From: Chlorobiaceae bacterium
GTDB taxonomy: Bacteria > Bacteroidota > Chlorobiia > Chlorobiales > Chlorobiaceae
Assembly: GCA_013334925.1 (NCBI GenBank)
Contig: JAAXWP010000001.1
Span: 1-64,000, forward strand
Reading direction: 5' to 3'
Length of the DNA stretch: 64,000 nucleotides
Positions 52,612 through 61,414 of this stretch are shown piece by piece; within the stretch, counting starts at the first letter, position 1; each line of letters opens with the position of its first letter. A model generated the notes under the pieces. That model did no database searches. It was given only the letters and a program-made list of their open reading frames with translations, and was not told the origin of the DNA. Both the position numbers and the translations under genes were made by a program.

Positions 52612-53193
52612 TCAACCTTGAGGGTTCGTGCGGCTGCCGGGGGCGTAGATCGGAACGCCCGCCTTGCAGAGCGGGCACTCCTCGGGCGTATAGCTCACCA
52701 CTTCGAGGGAGAGCAGCGAGAACTGGTTCTCCGAAAGCCTTACCCTGCCATTGCTGCGATCGACCACCGATCCGACACCGGAAACCGTGGCTCCGGCGGC
52801 TTTCACCAGTTCGATCACTTCGGCCACGGAACCTCCTGTCGTGATGACGTCCTCGACCACCAGCACCTTTTCGGAGGGATCGATCTCAAAGCCCCTGCGG
52901 ATGGTCATCACGCCGTCTTTCCGTTCGGCGAAGATGGTTTTCACTCCCAGCTGGCGTCCCACTTCGGTACCGACGACGATGCCTCCGATGGCCGGAGAGA
53001 TGACCGTCGTGATGCCGCTCTCCCTGAAATGGCCGGCAATCGCCGAGCAGATCGTCGTAAGGTGTTCCGGGTGCTGCAGCACCTTGGCGCACTGAAAATA
53101 GGAGTCGCTGTGGCGGCCGGAGGTGAGTCTGAAGTGACCGTCGAGCAGCGCTCCGGTCGATTTGAACATCGCGAGGGTATCAGAGTTGGTCAT
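52612..53193 (-). CDS. pyrE: Orotate phosphoribosyltransferase
   Basis: [59 protein letters not shown]. Confidence 0.95.
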   Translation of the reverse strand: MTNSDTLAMFKSTGALLDGHFRLTSGRHSDSYFQCAKVLQHPEHLTTICSAIAGHFRESGITTVISPAIGGIVVGTEVGRQLGVKTIFAERKDGVMTIRRGFEIDPSEKVLVVEDVITTGGSVAEVIELVKAAGATVSGVGSVVDRSNGRVRLSENQFSLLSLEVVSYTPEECPLCKAGVPIYAPGSRTNPQG

Positions 53194-53297
53194 GCGGGAA
53201 AAGACGGGATTGGGTAAACAATGATGTTATTGATCATTCAAGATACAGAAGCCCTTCCGAAAAGCTAAACGCAAAATGGGCGAGGGTGGCTGCCGGG

Positions 53298-53729
53298 TCA
53301 TCGTGACGCATCGAGATACCCCTGCAGGATGACACACGCGGCGGCGGTGTCGACACGCCCCCCCTTGACGCTTCGCTGCTTCCGGCTCTGCCCTGAATCT
53401 ACCAGGATCCTTCGGGCATCCTTCGAGGAGCGATGCTCGTCGACGGTTTCAACGGGAATCGCCGGGAATCGCTCGCGCAGCTCCACGACGAACCTGTCGA
53501 TCACCCCGGTCATGCGGTTGGTCTCTCCGCTGTCGCTCAGGGGGTAGCCGACGATGAACAGTTTGATGCCATCTTCACGCAGTATGGCGTCGAGGACTTT
53601 GAACAGCCCCTCCTCGTCGAAGGTGCCGACCGGCTGGGCGAACATGCAGAGCGGATCGCTCTTGGCGACGCCGATCCTTTTGGTGCCGTAGTCGATGGCG
53701 ACGATTCGTTTATAGGACGATGATGACAT
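53298..53729 (-). CDS. ruvX: Holliday junction resolvase RuvX/YqgF
   Basis: RIVAIDYGTKRIGVAKSDPLCMFAQPVGTF; VDEHRSSKDARRIL; VDTAAACVILQGYLD. Confidence 0.93.
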   Translation of the reverse strand: MSSSSYKRIVAIDYGTKRIGVAKSDPLCMFAQPVGTFDEEGLFKVLDAILREDGIKLFIVGYPLSDSGETNRMTGVIDRFVVELRERFPAIPVETVDEHRSSKDARRILVDSGQSRKQRSVKGGRVDTAAACVILQGYLDASR

Positions 53730-53893
53730 TGAAATCGGTCGAAAGCGGAGGGTTGCTGAAAGAGGCTATCGCCGTTAAAGGTAAACGGCAATACCGGAGA
53801 GGCTTCTGGCGCATACAGCCATAAACCTCTCCGGATTGTGAACTATCTGCCAGCCACTGGCGTTGGGTGGGATGAAAGATTCAGACAGGAAGT

Positions 53894-54070
53894 TCAGGCC
53901 TGAATCTCTTTCATCTTCTGTTCCTGCACCAGCATGATCGAGGCCGCGACGACACCCGGGACCCAGCCCAGAAGGGTCAGAAGACCGGTAAGCATGATCG
54001 TTCCAGCTTCTTTGTTCATAACGGCTGCGGGTGGCATGATGAATGCCAGAATCCAGCGGCGAATGTCCAT
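53894..54070 (-). CDS. YqaE/Pmp3 family small membrane protein (58 aa, below the ORF-track cutoff)
   Basis: MDIRRWILAFIMPPAAVMNKEAGTIMLTGLLTLLGWVPGVVAASIMLVQEQKMKEIQA, two TM helices, LLTLLGWVPG. Confidence 0.8.
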   Translation of the reverse strand: MDIRRWILAFIMPPAAVMNKEAGTIMLTGLLTLLGWVPGVVAASIMLVQEQKMKEIQA

Positions 54071-54319
54071 AGTGTGAATCTCCGGGTTAAGGGTTCATTT
54101 GAATCGTATTGGAAAATGTAACAATTGAACGGTTAACAGTCAATTGAAAACCCGAAACCACAGGGCTCACCAGTCTTTTTAGGAACGGTGCGATGTTTTG
54201 TGCCGTGCCTTAGATGAATAGTGTTCTTGCTTTTTCTGGTTAAAGTTTTAAATTAATAACCCCATTCCCGGAGAGATCCCGAGTTAAGTAATGCCCGAGA
54301 TTCTCCGCAACAAAAACGT

Positions 54320-54646
54320 TTGATCAACTTGCAGAACAAGATTCATCCTGACGTGGTCCTGGATGATGTTTACGAGGTTGTTGATGAGCCCAACTACAAC
54401 AATTTCAACACCTCGCCAGACCCTCCCAGTCCTTACGCCGACCTCGAGAAGAAGTATCGCAGGAACAAATTCAACCGTGCACGCAAAAACGGCTCCTCCA
54501 CCACCACGTCTCTCTTCGGTACCCATGGATTGCCTCAGTCCAACGGGACGAAAGCCGCCGGCAACAAAGTCCACAAGAAAAAGAACAGGAAAGCCCCGAC
54601 AGCCAAGCCATCTCGGCCGTCAAATGGCAGCAGGCGTGCATCCTGA
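54320..54646 (+). CDS. Small basic hypothetical protein
   Basis: 108-aa ORF with probable TTG start, Lys/Arg/Asn/Ser-rich; low-complexity, weak support. Confidence 0.35.
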   Translation: MINLQNKIHPDVVLDDVYEVVDEPNYNNFNTSPDPPSPYADLEKKYRRNKFNRARKNGSSTTTSLFGTHGLPQSNGTKAAGNKVHKKKNRKAPTAKPSRPSNGSRRAS

Positions 54647-54798
54647 AGCAGATGGCCTCTTGCCGTAGTCCGGCAGGCAGATTCGAATAGTTCCACCGCT
54701 GTCCGCGCCGCCGGGTTATCTGCACGGCGCCGCATGAAGTCCGGTGTCAGTCTCGGGTTATTGAGGGATCACTTTCCTCTTGTCCACTCAAAACGGTT

Positions 54799-55596
54799 AT
54801 GACATTCGAAATCCAGGCCCACAGAGGGGCACGGGCTTTTTATCCTGAAAACACCATTCCCGCCTTCTGCATGGCGGCCGATCTCGGATGCCGGGTGATC
54901 GAGCTCGACCTGGTCGTATCCCGTGATCACCGTATCGTCATCTCTCATGACCCCTGGATTATCGGGCATCCGGGAGACCTCTCTTTGAAGCGATATCTCT
55001 ACTCGATGCCATACGAGACCATATCTCGTTTCGATTGCGGGACGCCGTCGCCGGCATTTCCCGGCCAGAAGCAGATCGTCGCCTCGAGGCCGACGCTCGC
55101 CGATATGCTCCGAGAGGTGGACGCGCATGTCGAACGCTCCGGGAGAGCGGGGGAGATGATCTACAATCTCGAAGTCAAATCAAGCCCCGGCCTCGAGGGT
55201 ATCGCTTTTCCTGAGCCGTCCGTGTATGCCGCTCTGGTTGTCCGGGAAATTCTGCAGTCCGGTATCGCTCACCGGATTCGTCTCCAGTCGTTCGATGCCC
55301 GGATCGTGGCTGAAGCGCACCGGCTGGCACCGGATCTGTGTTACGGGTTTCTTGTCGAAGACAGGATGGCTCTGGAGCAGTTTCCGGATTGTCTCGGCTT
55401 CGTTCCGGACTATGTCAATCCGCACTATTCACTCGTCGACCGCCAGCTCGTCGAAAAACTGCATGGATATGGCGTTCGGGTTATCGTCTGGACAGTCAAT
55501 CCGTCAGAAGAGATGATTCGAATGAAGCTCATGGGTGTGGATGGTATCATCACCGATCATCCGGAGATCGCCATCGGGATGCCGGAACTCGCCTGA
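54799..55596 (+). CDS. Glycerophosphodiester phosphodiesterase
   Basis: EIQAHRGARAFYPENTIPAFCMAADLGCRVIELDLVVSRDHRIVISHDP; VDGIITDHPEIA. Confidence 0.94.
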   Translation: MTFEIQAHRGARAFYPENTIPAFCMAADLGCRVIELDLVVSRDHRIVISHDPWIIGHPGDLSLKRYLYSMPYETISRFDCGTPSPAFPGQKQIVASRPTLADMLREVDAHVERSGRAGEMIYNLEVKSSPGLEGIAFPEPSVYAALVVREILQSGIAHRIRLQSFDARIVAEAHRLAPDLCYGFLVEDRMALEQFPDCLGFVPDYVNPHYSLVDRQLVEKLHGYGVRVIVWTVNPSEEMIRMKLMGVDGIITDHPEIAIGMPELA

Positions 55597-55619
55597 GCGG
55601 GATCCGGCATCAGGCCCGG

Positions 55620-56957
55620 TTATGAAGCCCGGCGCTTCGACAGGGATTCGATGACCGCATGCGCTTTTCTGTTGAGCTTCTCGATCGATTCCTTTGAGGT
55701 TTTCCCTGGAGTGTAGACCGCATGGTCGATCATTTTCAGAAGCTCGAGCAAAGCTTCCGCACTTTCAGGTTTGATGCTGCGAACCGTCAGCGCCTTTTTG
55801 ATCTGGAGTGAGGTCATTCCCGCAGGATTGGGAATCCCTATAGAGCGCAGCGCTTCGTAAATTCTCTTCCGTAAGGTCTCTGCAGAGTCCAGTGCCGGCT
55901 TTGGCATCGACGGTTCAGGCTCTTTGGGAGCACTTGCGGGAACCTGCTTGCGCTGCCGCGAGCCGACCAGGTAGAGGATGGCGATCAGCACCAGGACGCC
56001 TGCGGCCATTGCGATCATGACAGCAGGAGGAATCCAGCCGGTCTTTTCAGGTTGCGGGACCGGGATGGAGTCCTGGACAGCCTGTTTCGGTAAGGTCACT
56101 CCGGGAAGTACCCTGACGGTTATGTCGCCTGTAGAGACGGTCTCGTAACGGGCTTTCCAGGGATTGAACGCCGTGAGCCTGACCGGTGTGAACCGATAGG
56201 TGCCCGGTTTTTCTGGCCTGAGCGTGATTCTGGACGTGACCGCTTCATCGGTGTTGTCCGCATCTTCCTGAATGACGGTTGGAACGGCTGGCGCTTCCTG
56301 TCTGAAGCCTGCTGGATAGTTGACCGTTACCGGTGGGAATGTCTTGAGATTTCCTTTTCCATCGATTTTGATGGAGAGGTTCAGCGCCTCTCCTGCGTGT
56401 AACTGGTAATGGTCGGTTGCCAGGGTAACCGCAAATGCTCCGACGGCGCCGCTGAATCCTTCAGGTGTCGGTTTTGGGAGTGGTTTTGCATCGATGGTGG
56501 TCGTCGGTGCGATGATGACCTTCTCGATATCCTTGCTGTTTTCCAGGCTCAACCCGCTGTCCTGTGGCAGAAAGCAACGCAGACGATAGTTGGAGACCGT
56601 GAGGCGGCCAGCCTGAATCGGCACGAGACGGATCTTTTTGACGACAGCCTTTCGATACTCCTGTCCGGACACCGTGGCGGGGATGCTCCTGATGTATCGT
56701 TCAGGTGTCACCTCCTGGCCCCAAAGCCCGGGATGTTCGGCTTTGCCGGTATCGGAAATTCTTGGCGCGATGGTTCTGAAATAGAGGTTATAGGTGAGCA
56801 GCACCTCCTGGCCCACGTACGGTGTCCGATTGTCGATGGAGGCATCGATGAACAGCGTATCGCGAGGGGCTGTTTTGCCCACGCTTTTTGCTTGCGTCGA
56901 TGCTGCCGGTAACAGAAGCGAAATCACCAGCAGACAGAACATCAGGCTTTTGTGCAT
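55620..56957 (-). CDS. BatD-like protein (aerotolerance family)
   Basis: Signal peptide; DASIDNRTPYVGQEVLLTYNLYFR; repeated beta-sandwich pattern, one C-terminal TM helix. Confidence 0.75.
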   Translation of the reverse strand: MHKSLMFCLLVISLLLPAASTQAKSVGKTAPRDTLFIDASIDNRTPYVGQEVLLTYNLYFRTIAPRISDTGKAEHPGLWGQEVTPERYIRSIPATVSGQEYRKAVVKKIRLVPIQAGRLTVSNYRLRCFLPQDSGLSLENSKDIEKVIIAPTTTIDAKPLPKPTPEGFSGAVGAFAVTLATDHYQLHAGEALNLSIKIDGKGNLKTFPPVTVNYPAGFRQEAPAVPTVIQEDADNTDEAVTSRITLRPEKPGTYRFTPVRLTAFNPWKARYETVSTGDITVRVLPGVTLPKQAVQDSIPVPQPEKTGWIPPAVMIAMAAGVLVLIAILYLVGSRQRKQVPASAPKEPEPSMPKPALDSAETLRKRIYEALRSIGIPNPAGMTSLQIKKALTVRSIKPESAEALLELLKMIDHAVYTPGKTSKESIEKLNRKAHAVIESLSKRRAS

Positions 56958-56964
56958 AACAGGA

Positions 56965-57765
56965 CTATTTCATGAGTTCCCTTGATCGTGCCGCCGCCGC
57001 TCTGACAGTTTCTGCAAGCGCGGCACTGACGCCATGTCGATCCATCTCCTTCAGGCCGGCTTCAGTCGTCCCTCCCGGTGTCGTGACCTCCCTGACCAGC
57101 TCTTCCGGGCTTTTCGGGTTCTCGAGCACCATGGTTGCCGCGCCGAGCATGGTCTGCGCCGCCAGCAGCAGCGCGGTCTCCCTGTCCAGTCCGCAGGCGA
57201 CTCCGCCTTCGGCAATGGCATCGATGATGCGGAACATGTATGCCGGTCCGCTGCCCGAAACGGCCGTCGCACCGTCCATTCCCGATTCGTCGACAACGGC
57301 TGTCCGGCCGATGGCGCTGAAAAGCTCCTCGGCGAGGGTGAGATCACTGTCGGTGGCAAATGCGCCCCTGCAAAGGGCGGTCATGCCCTTGCCGACGAAT
57401 GCCGGTGTGTTCGGCATCACCCGGATGATTCTTGTCCCTTCCGGACAGCTGGCACCGATGAACTCTGTGGAAATGCCCGCGGCAACGCTTACGAGGAGAT
57501 GATCTGCACCCAGAGCCGGTTTGAGTTCACCCAGAACATCGGCAACCTGGTATGGCTTGACGGCGATGACGAGAATGGAGCTTCTGGCTGCGAGCTCAGG
57601 TATCGAATGTACCGGCAGGATTCCGAAACGTTCGGCAACAGCCTGCAGTGCCATGGCATCTTTGTCAAAACCTGCAATTTCACAGCCGGGTGTCTTTACG
57701 AGACCCGATATCAGGGCCTGGGCGATTCTTCCTGTTCCGATAAATCCAATGGCTGGTCTCTTCAT
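56965..57765 (-). CDS. proC: Pyrroline-5-carboxylate reductase
   Basis: IGFIGTGRIAQALISGL; RIIRVMPNTPAFVGKGMTAL; SGSGPAYMFRIIDAIAEGGVACGL; TTPGGTTEAGLKEMD. Confidence 0.96.
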   Translation of the reverse strand: MKRPAIGFIGTGRIAQALISGLVKTPGCEIAGFDKDAMALQAVAERFGILPVHSIPELAARSSILVIAVKPYQVADVLGELKPALGADHLLVSVAAGISTEFIGASCPEGTRIIRVMPNTPAFVGKGMTALCRGAFATDSDLTLAEELFSAIGRTAVVDESGMDGATAVSGSGPAYMFRIIDAIAEGGVACGLDRETALLLAAQTMLGAATMVLENPKSPEELVREVTTPGGTTEAGLKEMDRHGVSAALAETVRAAAARSRELMK

Positions 57766-57802
57766 ATTCGGTACTGATGGAGTTTATGGTTTGCCAAAGC
57801 GT

Positions 57803-58054
57803 TCAGCTGTGACGGATTTTCAATGCCAGGATAATGCTGAGAAGCACGAGGGAGATACCGTTTGCGGCGATCATGGGGAGGCTTTCCCGGGCAATTCCGT
57901 AGCAAAGCCAGAGCAGCGATCCTGTAGTCATGGCAACTGCCCACGAAAGACTGATGTCCCGAACCTGACGGGTCCGGATCATTCGATATGCCTGGGGAAC
58001 GAAAGCGAAGGTGGTCAGCAAACCAGCTGCGTATCCCAGGTATTCAGTCTCCAT
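57803..58054 (-). CDS. SemiSWEET/PQ-loop transporter
   Basis: LGYAAGLLTTFAFVPQAYRMIRTRQVRDISLSWAVAMTTGSLLWLCYGI, three TM helices. Confidence 0.88.
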   Translation of the reverse strand: METEYLGYAAGLLTTFAFVPQAYRMIRTRQVRDISLSWAVAMTTGSLLWLCYGIARESLPMIAANGISLVLLSIILALKIRHS

Positions 58055-58153
58055 GTTCCTGCATCTCGTGCTCTGTTCAGAAGGGGATTCGTAAGACCAA
58101 AGATAGCAAATTGTTGCAACTTGCGAGGGGCTGCGTCCATGAATAGGAACCGC

Positions 58154-58187
58154 AAAAAAAAACGGGAGTCTGGCTCCCGTTTTTTTT
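58154..58187 (-). terminator. Rho-independent terminator for the downstream cytochrome c gene
   Basis: ACGGGAG-loop-CTCCCGT with A/T tracts on both sides. Confidence 0.85.
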
Positions 58188-58201
58188 GCAGCGTAAAAAG
58201 C

Positions 58202-58531
58202 TTACTTGCTCAGGCCGACCATATAGGCGACGGCGTCACCGACCTGCTGGTTGGTCAGCTTGGCGTTGCCGCCCTTTGCAGGCATCATGCCCTTGGTGCC
58301 TTTGAAGCCGGCGACCGACTTGGCAGCCATCTTGTCGATGCCCTGACCAATGCGGGGAGCCCATGCGGCCTTGTCGCCGGTCTTGGGAGCGCCCATGATG
58401 CCGGCTTTGTGGCAGGTTGCGCAGCTTGCATCATAGGTGGCCTTGCCAGCGGCAGCGTTGTAAGCGGCAAAAGCATTGCCGGAAACGAGCATCGCAGCGC
58501 CGATCAGGGCAGCGGAAACGAAACGGGACAT
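58202..58531 (-). CDS. c555-like cytochrome c (cytochrome c5 family)
   Basis: Signal peptide, CATCHKAGIMGAPKTGDKAAWAPRIGQG, GMMPAKGGNAKLTNQQVGDAVAYMV. Confidence 0.92.
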   Translation of the reverse strand: MSRFVSAALIGAAMLVSGNAFAAYNAAAGKATYDASCATCHKAGIMGAPKTGDKAAWAPRIGQGIDKMAAKSVAGFKGTKGMMPAKGGNAKLTNQQVGDAVAYMVGLSK

Positions 58532-58652
58532 AGTTATTTCTCCCTTGAAGGTTGTGGTGTTGAGTGGTGTGGACGCTAATAAATGACTTTAGCTCGGTAT
58601 TTTACCAATTTGTGCGTTGTCCTCCAAATCTTTTGTCCTTCAGCATGGTGAC

Positions 58653-58695
58653 CGAAAAACGTAAAGGCCGGTTCAACCGGCCTTTACGTTTTTCG
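58653..58695 (-). terminator. Strong terminator: 20-bp perfect palindromic arms with TCA loop
   Basis: CGAAAAACGTAAAGGCCGGT-TCA-ACCGGCCTTTACGTTTTTCG. Confidence 0.85.
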
Positions 58696-58711
58696 ATGTC
58701 TGCCGTGGCAG

Positions 58712-59137
58712 TTATTTCGAAATGCTGATCAGGTATTTGGCTGCATTGGTGAGCTGCTCGTCGGTCAGAGCAGTGTTGCCACCTTTTGCGGGCATGCCGT
58801 TGATGCCGTTGATCGTGTTCTTGATAACGGATTCTTCACCTTTCGCGATGCGGGGAGCCCATGCGGCCTTGTCGCCAGGCTTCGGTGCATTCATCATGCC
58901 GGCGTCATGGCAGGCATTGCAACCGCCTTCATAAACCGTTTTGCCTTCGGCGAGTTTAGGATCGGCCGGAGTTGCTGCCGGTGCTGCAGGCGCAGCAGCT
59001 GCCGGTGCTGCAGCCGGGGCCTCAGCAGGCTTATCGGCATTTTTCAGCTCTTCGGCAAGTTTGGCCGGGGGTTTTTCGAGTCCGCATCCGCCAAGGACGA
59101 TCAGTCCGACGGTAAGCAGAGGCAGGAAGCGTTTCAT
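58712..59137 (-). CDS. Lipoprotein cytochrome c with Ala/Pro-rich linker (c5 family)
   Basis: Lipobox LGGC; A/P-rich linker; CNACHDAGMMNAPKPGDKAAWAPRIAKGEE. Confidence 0.9.
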   Translation of the reverse strand: MKRFLPLLTVGLIVLGGCGLEKPPAKLAEELKNADKPAEAPAAAPAAAAPAAPAATPADPKLAEGKTVYEGGCNACHDAGMMNAPKPGDKAAWAPRIAKGEESVIKNTINGINGMPAKGGNTALTDEQLTNAAKYLISISK

Positions 59138-59247
59138 GGTCTTCTCCTTTGTATTTGAGCTCTCGTTAGTTGGGTGCTGATGATGTATAAAATTATACGA
59201 ACCTGATTTTAATGATTAATAGCGTTCTCTCAAAATCAAAATGGATT

Positions 59248-60678
59248 TTATCCCTCGCCGAGAAGCTGGAGCTGTCGCTGCAGATCATGTCGCGAAAGGC
59301 TGTACAGGTGGGCGTAAAAAAGATTGAAGAGCAGAACGGCCGGTTTGATGCTCGGTGCCTCCAGGCCGCGCCGGATGGCATTTGAGGTATTGAACACCTT
59401 TCTGGTGAGTGTCGAGTAGCTTTCGATGAAATCGGGAAGCGGAATGTTTTTCGGACGGTAGAGCATCTCCTGCCCGAAGGTGAAACGGAACGAGTCCAGG
59501 TCGTCAGGGTTGAACAGGAGTCGCCCCTCTTCCCTGAGCCGGTCAAATACTTTTGTCCCCGGATTAGGCCTCAGGATATTGATTCCCGGCACATCGAGAC
59601 GCGTGTCGGCGATGAAGTCGAGAATGGCCGATGGTGTGCCGAGGGTATCTCCGTCGAGGCCGTAGATGAAACTGCCGTAGAGACTTATGCCGCTGTTCCT
59701 GATGGCTTTGATATTGCCTGCGAGCTCTTCGGTACGGCTCTGTGTTTTACGGTGCGCATCGCGGCTGGATGGTTCGATACTTTCGATACCTACGAGCAAG
59801 GCCTGGCAACCGGAGCGGGCGAAAGCATCGAGCAGTTTCGGTTGCTGGCCGAGCGCGGTCGTCGCCTGACCGAACCAGCGGATGCCGAGCGGTTCGAGAC
59901 GGGAGAAGAGTTCCAGCGCGAAAGAGGGGTCGGCATTGATGGAGTCGTCCACGAAAAAGAAGATTCTGTGGTCGTCCTCCCTGAATCGCTGCACCTCTTC
60001 GACCAGGTCTCCGATACGGCGCTGACGCAAGGCGTGGCCGTTCAGGACGTGGACGTTGCAGAAGTCGCAACGGTAGGGGCACCCTCGCCCGGTCTGTATC
60101 AGATTGGTGGTGAAATACCGGTTCTTTTTGAGTGACGATCTGAATACCGGGCGCGGAATGGACAGATCCGGCGGATTTTCAGCACGGTACTCGGGCCTTA
60201 TGGTTCCCCTGACCAGGTCGGTCAGCAGCTCTTTCCAGAGGTCATCCGCTTCCCCGATGGCGAGGATGTCGGCATGCTGGCGGCAGGTCTCGGGAAACAG
60301 GGTGACATGCGGTCCTCCAAGTACGACCGGAATGCCTCTCGAGCGGAGTTCCCCGGCAAGGGCGAAGGCTTTCGATGCCATACCGGTCTGGACGCTGATG
60401 CCCACCAGATCCCATTGCCTGTCGAACGGAAACGGTTCGAACCGAAGATCGCAGATCTGCTGTTCTACGCCAGGCACCTCAACCGAGGAGAGGATCATGA
60501 GCGCCAGGGGAGGGATGGCAAACTGCGTTTTCTTGATAAGGTTCCGGACCGTATCGTTGAACCACCTGAGTGGTCCGGGCACGGAGTTTTCCCCGTAAAT
60601 GGAGCGGGCTCCGTCCACACCGCTGTCGGATGGCAGAAATACCAGGGCGACCTGCCTGTTCATGCTTGTGGCCGTCAC
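59248..60678 (-). CDS. B12-binding-domain radical SAM protein (BchE/BchQ-like superfamily)
   Basis: GRGCPYRCDFCNVHV CxxxCxxC cluster motif; N-terminal VVLGGPHVTLFPE B12-binding-like domain. Confidence 0.88.
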   Translation of the reverse strand: MTATSMNRQVALVFLPSDSGVDGARSIYGENSVPGPLRWFNDTVRNLIKKTQFAIPPLALMILSSVEVPGVEQQICDLRFEPFPFDRQWDLVGISVQTGMASKAFALAGELRSRGIPVVLGGPHVTLFPETCRQHADILAIGEADDLWKELLTDLVRGTIRPEYRAENPPDLSIPRPVFRSSLKKNRYFTTNLIQTGRGCPYRCDFCNVHVLNGHALRQRRIGDLVEEVQRFREDDHRIFFFVDDSINADPSFALELFSRLEPLGIRWFGQATTALGQQPKLLDAFARSGCQALLVGIESIEPSSRDAHRKTQSRTEELAGNIKAIRNSGISLYGSFIYGLDGDTLGTPSAILDFIADTRLDVPGINILRPNPGTKVFDRLREEGRLLFNPDDLDSFRFTFGQEMLYRPKNIPLPDFIESYSTLTRKVFNTSNAIRRGLEAPSIKPAVLLFNLFYAHLYSLSRHDLQRQLQLLGEG

Positions 60679-61340
60679 CAGTCCTCTGCTTCTTTGGCGT
60701 TCTGCCGCGGAGGCGCAGGTTTGAAATATTTGCGCATCATCTGCCCCTCCTGGAGACGGGCGTTGTCGAGGATCATGTTCGATATGTCGACACTGAGCCC
60801 CTGTTGCCTTGTCTGACGGTTACCTCCGCCCGCGCCTCCACTGCCGCCTCCTGATGGTGACGGTGGCGGGTTGAGGCGACGCAGCGCTCTCAGCACAATT
60901 TCGTAATTGATCCTGGCATCGGTATGGTTCGGGTCGGCAATGAGCGCCTGACGATAGCAGACCAGTGATGCACGAAGCTGGTTCTGGTAGTCGCGAGCTC
61001 CGGGATCGGCGAATGCAACCTGTGCCAGTGAGTTGCCTCGGTTATAGGCAGCGTTGACGCCGATCGGGCCTTTGGTGGTCTGCAGTCCGGAATTGAGTGT
61101 GGCAGCCCGGCTGAAACGGTTCTGGGAGTATTCGGCAACTGCCAGGTTGAACAGCGCTTCCCGTCGGATGAAGCTGTCCGGATAGCGGGAGAGCAGATCT
61201 GCATAGATTTTTCCGGCACCGGCATGATCACCGGATTGCTGTCGCTGATATGCGTCAAGAAACATCTGGTACTGCCTGATGGCGTTCGGGATGGTGCTGA
61301 ACGAAAACAGCACGATCATGGCAGTGAGCAGTTGCAGCAT
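60675..61340 (-). CDS. TPR-repeat protein (BatC/BatE-like)
   Basis: Repeated TPR helices; AAYNRGNSLAQ; Gly-rich linker; one N-terminal TM segment. Confidence 0.65.
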   Translation of the reverse strand: MLQLLTAMIVLFSFSTIPNAIRQYQMFLDAYQRQQSGDHAGAGKIYADLLSRYPDSFIRREALFNLAVAEYSQNRFSRAATLNSGLQTTKGPIGVNAAYNRGNSLAQVAFADPGARDYQNQLRASLVCYRQALIADPNHTDARINYEIVLRALRRLNPPPSPSGGGSGGAGGGNRQTRQQGLSVDISNMILDNARLQEGQMMRKYFKPAPPRQNAKEAEDW

Positions 61341-61414
61341 GACGATTTTTCAGGAAATATAAGTCCTTCAGCCCGGCATTGAAACACCGGGCTGAGGAAA
61401 TGGTATGATTGCGG

